IMG/VR virus record: IMGVR_UViG_3300046460_000067
Span: 1 to 28,555 of that record
Length of the DNA: 28,555 nucleotides
From: a virus
Reading direction: 5' to 3' (one strand)
Under the pieces are notes generated by a model. That model made no database searches. It worked only from the letters and a program-made list of their open reading frames with translations, and was not told the DNA's origin. Every line of letters begins with the position of its first letter. Position 1 is the stretch's first letter. Shown here piece after piece: positions 23,777 through 28,555 of this stretch. The translations under genes were made by a program, and so were the position numbers.

Positions 23777-23831
23777 TTGTTTCTCCGGGTTCGGGACTCA
23801 GGTATGTGAGGCGGTACTACTTTAACGAGGA

Positions 23832-23869
23832 AGGGGAGCGGTTCTGGTAATCCAGAAAACCGCTCCCCT
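23832..23869 (-). terminator. Strong hairpin in the post-capsid spacer (terminator or RNA-processing/stability element)
   Basis: AGGGGAGCGGTT (23832-23843) pairs with AACCGCTCCCCT (23858-23869). An inner CTGG/CCAG stem and TAAT loop make it longer, with a small AA bulge. No T-run follows on either strand, so it is not a clean intrinsic terminator. Between a highly expressed capsid gene and later genes, it could attenuate transcription or stabilise the upstream message. Confidence 0.7.
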
Positions 23870-23896
23870 AACCGTCAGGATCGCTTGTGCGCGACT

Positions 23897-23936
23897 ACCA
23901 ACTAAGCCGTCGGAACGGGCCGAAGAATTAGTTGGT
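23897..23936 (-). promoter_or_regulatory. Inverted repeat over the capsid stop codon
   Basis: ACCAACTAA (23897-23905) is the exact reverse complement of TTAGTTGGT (23928-23936), which encodes the final Thr-Asn-stop of the capsid gene. The 22-base loop has a secondary GC stem. Together with the hairpin at 23832-23869 it gives the spacer two consecutive structures. Confidence 0.6.
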
Positions 23937-24914
23937 CTCCGCGATCAGAACGGCCTGGTCGGTGATGAGGCCGAGGCCCCAGATCGCGTACCAGGCGAGC
24001 GCGTGCTCTCGTCCGAAGTCGAGAATGCCGCCGTCGCGGAGTTCCACCGGAAGCGAGATCGCGTGGCCGAACGCATTGTCGCCCAGGAAGATCGACTGGT
24101 AGACAGTCTTGCCGCCCGAGTTGGTGACCTGCTTGACCTGCGTGGTCTCGATGAATACCGTGTCTGCGATCCGGCCGATTTCTCCCAAAAGGAAGTTCCC
24201 GGGGGCCGCGTACTTGGTCACCTCGATGAATTCGGGATCATCGCGCAACTTACGCGACTGGTGCGGGTGAATGAAGCAGACGTAGGTCTCGCCGAGACGC
24301 GGGACATTCTTGGTAGCCAACGTTTCGACCGCGTCCTTTACCAGGGCCGTGGTGAAGTCGAACGTGCCGTCCAGAGTGTCCGTGGAAGTCGCGGCGGTGC
24401 CGTGGCCGTAGACGCCCATGCCGCTCATCGCGGACGCGGTGGCGTACTTGTTGTAGCCCCAGATCTTACTAGTTGCCTGAAGCAACGTGTCTCGGGCTGA
24501 CTGGTCCAGGTAGAGAGCCATGTTGCGTCCGAGCAGGCGCGATGCGCTCGCCATGACGTCGTCGAACGAGGCGTTCAACAGCAACTCGGAGACCGCGACG
24601 GCGTAGCCGTGCTCGGCGACGGTGATGGAGAACTGCGAGGCCGAAAGGGCGTTGGTCTGCATCCGGACGCCTTCAACCAACTGGCTGGCCGCGCCCAGGT
24701 TGTTGTACCGCATGAAGTTGATCGTCAGACCGGGCTGAACGCCGAGTTCGGTCTTCTTCACAGCGAACTGTTCGAACCGAAGAATCGGCATCGACTGGAA
24801 CAGGATTTCCTTGCTCCAGATGGTCTGAATGGCCGCACCGAGAGTGCTGTTGGCGCCCGAGTAGTTCGTCGGGGAGGCCGACAGGTTCGGGGTACCAGTG
24901 ATCGCGCTTGGCAT
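23928..24914 (-). CDS. Major capsid protein, N4-gp56 type
   Basis: The 328-residue product resembles the N4-gp56 major capsid family (HK97-like fold). It has an N-terminal arm with LGAAIQTIWSKEILFQSMPILRFEQFAVKK, then GLTINFMRYNNLGAASQLVEG and QFSITVAEHGYAVAVSELLLNAS, then a helix with LLGRNMALYLDQSARDTLLQAT. It continues with RLGETYVCFIHPHQSRKLRDDPEFIEVTKY and ends in beta strands. Hundreds of copies would form the icosahedral shell. It directly follows the scaffold gene with AAGGAAAT upstream of its ATG. No cleavage site or protease is obvious in the window. Codon use is slightly richer in A/T than in the tail genes. Confidence 0.92.
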   Translation of the reverse strand: MPSAITGTPNLSASPTNYSGANSTLGAAIQTIWSKEILFQSMPILRFEQFAVKKTELGVQPGLTINFMRYNNLGAASQLVEGVRMQTNALSASQFSITVAEHGYAVAVSELLLNASFDDVMASASRLLGRNMALYLDQSARDTLLQATSKIWGYNKYATASAMSGMGVYGHGTAATSTDTLDGTFDFTTALVKDAVETLATKNVPRLGETYVCFIHPHQSRKLRDDPEFIEVTKYAAPGNFLLGEIGRIADTVFIETTQVKQVTNSGGKTVYQSIFLGDNAFGHAISLPVELRDGGILDFGREHALAWYAIWGLGLITDQAVLIAETN

Positions 24915-24936
24915 ACTTGGATTTCCTTAGTTACGG

Positions 24937-24959
24937 GTACTCGACCGAATTACGAGTAC
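24937..24959 (-). promoter_or_regulatory. 7-bp hairpin over the scaffold stop codon
   Basis: GTACTCG (24937-24943) pairs with CGAGTAC (24953-24959), the last codons of the scaffold gene. The TAA stop falls at the stem-loop boundary and the capsid ribosome-binding site lies downstream. It may mark an mRNA end or tune the scaffold-to-capsid ratio. Confidence 0.5.
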
Positions 24960-25810
24960 AGTCCACGCTGGTTCTGGGCTGCCTGACCGACGCCCAACTG
25001 GCCCCGAATCTTGGCGTACTCCGACATCGGCATGTCGCGGAGGTCAGAAAGGGAGTACGACTTAGTGCCCGGATCGGTGTCCATTGGTCCCGTGGTGGAA
25101 TAGCCCGTGGGGCTCACACCGCGCATGGAAGCACGCTGCTGAATAGCAGCCTGCTGGACCGATTCCAGAATAGCCTGGGTCTTCGCCTTGACTGTAGCGA
25201 TAGAGGCTTCGACCTCCTCCGGCGAATTACCGCCGACGAAGTCGAGAAGTTCGGGAGCGATCTCGTTGGTCTCCTCACCAACGCGACGCTGAATGTACGT
25301 CTGGAGGTTGTTGAACTCCTGCTCCTTGGCGAACAGGGTGCGTTCCTGCTCACGCTCACGCTCGATCTGCTCGAAGCGGGTGTTCCACTCCTGCTCCTTG
25401 ACCGACAAGAGGTCCTTGGCGGACAGGTCGTCCTCCGCCTTGCGCTTCGCCTCGGCCTGGGCCTCCTGGCGGTTGCGCTCCTCCTGGGCCTGGGCCTCCT
25501 CGCGCGCCTTGCGCTGGGCCTCGATCTCGTCCAGGAACTTCTTGTTCTGGTCCTCGACGGTCTGAAGGCGCTTGTACAACTTGTCCTTCTCCTCCGACCG
25601 CGCCCGCTGGATGTCCTCGGCGGTGAAGCGCGCCTCGGCCGGGGTGGGGGCAGGAGTCTCGACGACAGCGGCCGGGACGACGACAACGGGGTCGCCACCC
25701 TCGCCGGGCTGCGGAGCACCACCTGCGATGGTGTGGATCGGACGGCCGTCCTTGCGGTACCCGAGGATCGCGTCGGCGGGCACCGAGATGCCCGAGGTAT
25801 TAAGCGTCAT
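24950..25810 (-). CDS. Capsid scaffolding protein
   Basis: The 286-residue product has a Pro-rich N-terminal part, a long charged coiled coil from about residue 65 to 190 (RARSEEKDKLYKRLQTVEDQ, EIEQARKAREEAQAQEE-type text, FEQIEREREQERTLF) and a C-terminal helical/Tyr-rich end (SLSDLRDMPMSEYAKIRGQL). The composition, length and place between portal and capsid genes are those of an internal scaffold that guides shell assembly and leaves before DNA packaging. A protease domain is absent. Codons 3-5 are CTTAATACC (MTLNTSG), and CGACTAGGAG precedes the start. Confidence 0.87.
   Translation of the reverse strand: MTLNTSGISVPADAILGYRKDGRPIHTIAGGAPQPGEGGDPVVVVPAAVVETPAPTPAEARFTAEDIQRARSEEKDKLYKRLQTVEDQNKKFLDEIEAQRKAREEAQAQEERNRQEAQAEAKRKAEDDLSAKDLLSVKEQEWNTRFEQIEREREQERTLFAKEQEFNNLQTYIQRRVGEETNEIAPELLDFVGGNSPEEVEASIATVKAKTQAILESVQQAAIQQRASMRGVSPTGYSTTGPMDTDPGTKSYSLSDLRDMPMSEYAKIRGQLGVGQAAQNQRGLYS
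25796..25804 (-). repeat. CTTAATACC 9-mer, copy 7
   Basis: Exact coding-strand CTTAATACC at codons 3-5 (MTLNTSG) of the scaffold gene. Confidence 0.9.
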
Positions 25811-25823
25811 GAGCGACGAACTC

Positions 25824-27545
25824 CTAGTCGGTGCTTTTGTCCGGGTCGCGGCGAAGCCCAGCGCGTGGGCCGTACGCCTGTGTCACGATTTCGTTAGTCA
25901 TCTTCTGAATCTCAGGCGCTGTGATGTTGCCGAGTTCGACACCACCGGGAAGCGTCACCGGATTCGGACCACCAGGCTGCGGGCCGACGGGATTCCCATC
26001 GGCATCAGTCTGGGGTGCAGGCGCCTCCGCCCCATCGGGCGGCATTCCCGTCAGTTGCAGAATAGTCGAATCGATCTGCGCCTTTAGCATTCGAAGAGCG
26101 CCCTGCTGCTTGGCGTCCTCGATCTGTTCCTCGAATATCTCCCGCACCTTCTCGTCCGGGAACTCCTCGCCCAAGTCGTGGAGGGCTCCGCGCATGGACT
26201 CAAGGCCCATGGACATCTTCGCCTGGATCTCGTTCAACTTGATGAGGGTGTCGACCGGGAGAGGGGCTGGCCATTCACACTCGGTGAAGTAGGCCATCGG
26301 GTCGAGAACGTCGACCATCGGCGGCTGGTCATCCTTCATGATGCCCTCGGTGGACGGGTCATACAGCCGGGATTCCGGCTCGAAGGTGAACAGCGTCTTG
26401 AGGATGAGTTCGTTGATCTTCTGGAGACCGACGGAGTACTGCATCTTCTTCTGGTCGTAACGGGACATCATCGGCCGGTACATGATGGCCAAAGCCACGC
26501 CCGACGTATTCGACGCGGGCTGCATCTGACCGAGTGCCGTTTCCGGAACACCCGTGATCTCGTGCATCGAGCGCTTGATCATTTCCAGGTACTGAAGCGG
26601 CCCAGCGAGATCGACGCCATTCTCCAAGTTGTACACCTGGGCGTCCTTGGGAAGTCCGCCCCACACCTTGCGTGGGCCTTTCTCAAGGTTACTTGCTTTC
26701 GCGCCGCTGATGATCGTTACGGGGGCCGCATGGTAATTGATGATGTCGCTGATATCCGTCGCCTTCTCGTTGTACTCACGGTTCAGCGAGATGATGTCGG
26801 CGATGTCCGACAGACCCCACGGAGAACCCGAGACCTGAGAATTGGCGATGTGCACGACCGGAATGGTGCCGAGAGGGTTCGGCCGGGAGTCGATCAACTC
26901 GTCATTGAGGTATTCCTCGATCGTGTCATCCGTCAGCACCTCAACGTAGGTGTATACGGAACGTGTGCCGTCCTCGCCGGTCGCCCAGAAGCGGTACTTC
27001 AGTTTGAAGCGGATCAGACGGTCCCGGTCGTGGGGGTGCCACTCCGGGAAGCAGAAGGAGGAGTTCAGGGGAAGGATGCGAACGCGCCCTGCGTGTGGTT
27101 GTCCCTGGTTATCTACGAATCCGGGCTCGTACGCGACCTTCACGAAGGAGTCGCCGGAGATGCCGCCCTGCTGGCCCATCTCCCACAGCAACTGCTCCTT
27201 GCGGTTGTCGACCTCCCAGGCCCTCTTGAGCAGGCCGGGGATGATGTGCTCGTACTGCTTCACGCTCTTGAAGTGGACGCCGCGTCCGAACGTGAAGTTG
27301 TTGATGTAGTCGGCGAAAGCCTTCACGTAATTGAACGTGATCTGAGCCTCGCCCGCTTCTCTCCGGTATCCCCAGTGATGACCCAGGTAGTATGCGAAGT
27401 TCTGGGAGTACCTATTGAGGCGAGGGCCGTGCACCTCAAACTCCTCGTCGGCCAATTCGACAAGGCCGAGAGGAGAGATCGACACCGTAAGGTCCGACCC
27501 CGAAGCCCGCATGCTGGGGCTCGCGAATGAGATTGCACCGCTCAT
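25824..27545 (-). CDS. Portal protein
   Basis: The 573-residue product has the features of SPP1 gp6-like portals. It has an N-terminal wing (NYVKAFADYINNFTFGRGVHF), the stretch GGISGDSFVKVAYEPGF, then the clip/stem region with PLGTIPVVHIANSQVSGSPWGLSDIADIISLNREYNEKATDISD. The long helix MHEITGVPETALGQMQPASNTSGVALAIMYRPMM carries the characteristic GVPxxxLG...SGVAL motif. A Pro/Gln-rich C-terminal tail (GMPPDGAEAPAPQT) follows. Twelve copies form the DNA entry channel and the docking site for terminase and adaptor. The gene starts at ATG 27545 with GGAG about 10 bases upstream and leads into the scaffold gene after 13 bases. Confidence 0.93.
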   Translation of the reverse strand: MSGAISFASPSMRASGSDLTVSISPLGLVELADEEFEVHGPRLNRYSQNFAYYLGHHWGYRREAGEAQITFNYVKAFADYINNFTFGRGVHFKSVKQYEHIIPGLLKRAWEVDNRKEQLLWEMGQQGGISGDSFVKVAYEPGFVDNQGQPHAGRVRILPLNSSFCFPEWHPHDRDRLIRFKLKYRFWATGEDGTRSVYTYVEVLTDDTIEEYLNDELIDSRPNPLGTIPVVHIANSQVSGSPWGLSDIADIISLNREYNEKATDISDIINYHAAPVTIISGAKASNLEKGPRKVWGGLPKDAQVYNLENGVDLAGPLQYLEMIKRSMHEITGVPETALGQMQPASNTSGVALAIMYRPMMSRYDQKKMQYSVGLQKINELILKTLFTFEPESRLYDPSTEGIMKDDQPPMVDVLDPMAYFTECEWPAPLPVDTLIKLNEIQAKMSMGLESMRGALHDLGEEFPDEKVREIFEEQIEDAKQQGALRMLKAQIDSTILQLTGMPPDGAEAPAPQTDADGNPVGPQPGGPNPVTLPGGVELGNITAPEIQKMTNEIVTQAYGPRAGLRRDPDKSTD

Positions 27546-27563
27546 GGGTAAACGACTCCGACT

Positions 27564-27857
27564 TTAGATCTCGACGATGCGCGTGGGCGCGAGGGAACGG
27601 GCAGACTTCTTCGCTGCCCGGCGGCTCTCGAATGGATCCTCACCGCGCTGCACGACATTGCCGTTGGGCAGAACCTCGTGCAGGACGTACTGGCGGCTCT
27701 TGGAACCGTCCTCGGCCTCTACGGGAATGCCGCGCACCAGATAACGCTCGTTGATCAGGTGCTTCCCAACGGTCTCCCCCTTGGAGAGAGGCAGCTTGGG
27801 AAGCACCTCATCGACGGACGCCTTCGGTGTCCTGCGGCGGTCGTGGAACGCAACCAT
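27564..27857 (-). CDS. Small basic unknown protein before portal
   Basis: The 97-residue product begins MVAFHDRRRTPKASVDEVLPK. It contains GETVGKHLINERYLVRGIPVEAEDGSKSRQYVLHEVLPNGNVVQRG and ends in a basic helix (FESRRAAKKSARSLAPTRIVEI). The central part looks like a small beta domain and the protein is clearly basic. I do not recognise a family. It lies 18 bases upstream of the portal gene and starts 3 bases after the previous gene ends, so it is part of the head operon. Nucleic-acid contact or a packaging-related role is possible only by charge and position. Confidence 0.75.
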   Translation of the reverse strand: MVAFHDRRRTPKASVDEVLPKLPLSKGETVGKHLINERYLVRGIPVEAEDGSKSRQYVLHEVLPNGNVVQRGEDPFESRRAAKKSARSLAPTRIVEI

Positions 27858-27860
27858 GGA

Positions 27861-28262
27861 TCAGTCGTCCACTACCGCCGGGGAAAGCCGCTCGTAGCGA
27901 CTACCGTTGCGCACGACCTCCTCGTAGGAGACCGCCGCGTAGTCGGAGAACGAGCCGTGCGAGAACTCTCCGAGATAGGTAGGCGCCTCGACCCATGAGG
28001 CAGAGCCGACGTGAACTCGCTCGGCCATGGTCTCCTGCGGGTACTTCTCGTACACATTCGCGTTGTGATTGGGCCTACCCGGGGCGGTGAGGTACCCCTG
28101 CATGACGCCCTTGGTGAACTCGTTCGGGACGTCGGTGTCCGTCGCGACACCCTCCTCGAAACGGAGAGGACCGCGACGGTTGGTATTAAGCGCGTTCTTG
28201 CGCTCGTAGACGGTGCCGACACGCTCCTGGAACTGCGGGTCGGGTGCGAGGTTTCCAGCCAT
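27861..28262 (-). CDS. Unknown head-module protein with hairpin-guarded start
   Basis: The 133-residue product begins MAGNLAPDPQFQERVGTVYERKNAL and continues with GPLRFEEGVATDTDVPNEFTKGVMQGYL, RPNHNANVYEKYPQETMAERVHVG and SASWVEAPTYLGEFSHGSFSDYAAVSYEEVVRNGS. It is polar, with many Tyr, Asn and Glu residues, and has no transmembrane part. I do not recognise its family. Its SD (GAGGA) and the A of its ATG are base-paired in a large hairpin (28262-28318), so its translation may be regulated. It lies two genes before the portal, hence probably a minor head protein. Codons 25-27 are CTTAATACC. Confidence 0.75.
   Translation of the reverse strand: MAGNLAPDPQFQERVGTVYERKNALNTNRRGPLRFEEGVATDTDVPNEFTKGVMQGYLTAPGRPNHNANVYEKYPQETMAERVHVGSASWVEAPTYLGEFSHGSFSDYAAVSYEEVVRNGSRYERLSPAVVDD
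28182..28190 (-). repeat. CTTAATACC 9-mer, copy 8
   Basis: Exact coding-strand CTTAATACC, in frame as Leu-Asn-Thr (NALNTNR, codons 25-27) in the 133-residue head-module gene. Confidence 0.9.
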
Positions 28263-28318
28263 TCCGTAATCCTCTTCTGATAGCGAGGGAACGCTATAAG
28301 CGTAGGAGGATTACGGAA
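28262..28318 (-). promoter_or_regulatory. Long hairpin sequestering the ribosome-binding site
   Basis: Bases 28262-28274 (13 bp) are perfectly complementary to 28306-28318. An inner 6-bp stem (28280-28285 with 28292-28297) sits in the loop. On the mRNA, the 3' arm contains the SD GAGGA and ends on the A of the ATG of the 133-residue gene. The structure would block initiation unless opened by protein, temperature or upstream translation. There is no T-run after it. Confidence 0.8.
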
Positions 28319-28334
28319 GGCGTTGTTAATGCCG

Positions 28335-28555
28335 CTAAGCGCGGGGCAGCGAGAAAAGGCTTACGGGAGAAACCGTCGCGGCCGGGAGAGCGATGTCGTA
28401 CTCGTCGCCGCCCGGGAAGCACTCCTTAACGTGCCAGGTGAATCCCGGGGTCACGCCGGATACGTCGGTAGCCAGCAGGTCTACGCTCAGCGCTCCCCGC
28501 TCGATATGCACGTCGACCTCGCGCAGCCACACGACAGTGTCTCCGTCGGTTACGC
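28335..28555 (-). CDS. Unknown protein, 5' end outside window
   Basis: The frame ending at TAG 28335-28337 stays open to the right edge, so only the last about 73 residues are seen (..VTDGDTVVWLREVDVHIERG.. to ..SPVSLFSLPRA). A GTG at 28532 could start a 65-residue version, but the in-frame upstream text TDGDTVVWL reads as protein, so the real start is probably beyond the window. The part is beta-rich (WLREVDVHIERGALSVDLLA, GFTWHVKECFPGGDEYDIALPAATV). I do not recognise a family. It is followed by the regulatory hairpin of the next gene. Confidence 0.65.
   Translation of the reverse strand, partial: VTDGDTVVWLREVDVHIERGALSVDLLATDVSGVTPGFTWHVKECFPGGDEYDIALPAATVSPVSLFSLPRA

Noticed and set aside
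23867-23930. tRNA-like text on the minus strand (GGCTTAGTTGGTAG)
   Set aside because: The D-arm-like bases are present, but acceptor, anticodon and T-arms do not form. The TTAGTTGGT part belongs to an inverted repeat with the capsid stop.
25796-25804. T7-like promoter core in CTTAATACC
   Set aside because: It shares only TAATAC with the T7 promoter and lacks the following GACTCACTATA part in every copy. No phage RNA polymerase gene is visible.
80-28280. Many long open frames on the plus strand
   Set aside because: They mirror minus-strand genes, have compositions typical of high-GC antisense frames (Arg/Gly/Val-rich) and no recognisable domains or consistent ribosome-binding sites.

Overview
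The window is a late structural-gene block of a tailed double-stranded DNA bacteriophage with a contractile (myovirus-type) tail. The DNA is high-GC, with strong C/G preference at third codon positions, GTG as well as ATG starts, and densely packed, often overlapping genes. Together with chitin- and sugar-binding-like modules in the tail tip, this suggests an actinobacterial host, probably Streptomyces or a relative. That host call is an inference. No integrase, attachment site, terminase, endolysin, replication gene or tRNA is visible, so lytic versus temperate lifestyle cannot be decided here.

Every supported gene is on the minus strand, so the window reads from right to left. Head module (28555 to about 23402): the end of an unknown gene, two small unknown genes, a portal, a coiled-coil scaffold, an N4-gp56-type major capsid protein, then, after a 151-base hairpin-rich spacer, small accessory genes. 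Neck module (about 23380 to 20603): two small genes, a head-tail adaptor-like protein, and head-closure and tail-terminator candidates. Tail tube module (20550 to 14259): contractile sheath, tube, a zinc-ribbon assembly protein that appears to be extended by a +1 ribosomal frameshift, and a tape-measure-like protein carrying two peptidoglycan-hydrolase domains. Baseplate module (14259 to 5448): an injection-system-type tube/adaptor protein, a LysM/gp53-like protein, a gpD/gp27-like hub, a 1458-residue spike fused to a long fibre, a small unknown protein, a gp25-like wedge and a gpJ-like wedge. Host-contact and lysis end (5448 to 680): a C1q/TNF-like fibre protein, a gpI-like protein fused to chitin-binding-like modules, a CBM-like tail protein and two small membrane proteins (holin candidates). 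A rho-independent terminator at 638-664 closes the operon, and a further minus-strand gene then runs off the left edge.

The gene order sheath-tube-chaperone-tape measure-LysM-hub-spike-gp25-gpJ-gpI is that of contractile machines in general. The portal, scaffold and capsid genes make this a phage rather than an extracellular contractile injection system.

The most unusual signal is a 9-base word, CTTAATACC on the coding strand. It occurs eight times in eight different genes, always in the same orientation and always in frame as Leu-Asn-Thr, in a genome where such AT-rich words are rare. Other notable points are the +1 frameshift, hairpins placed exactly over gene junctions and ribosome-binding sites, and extensive domain fusion in the tail tip. 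No stretch longer than 300 bases lacks a gene; the largest gap is 23777-23927.
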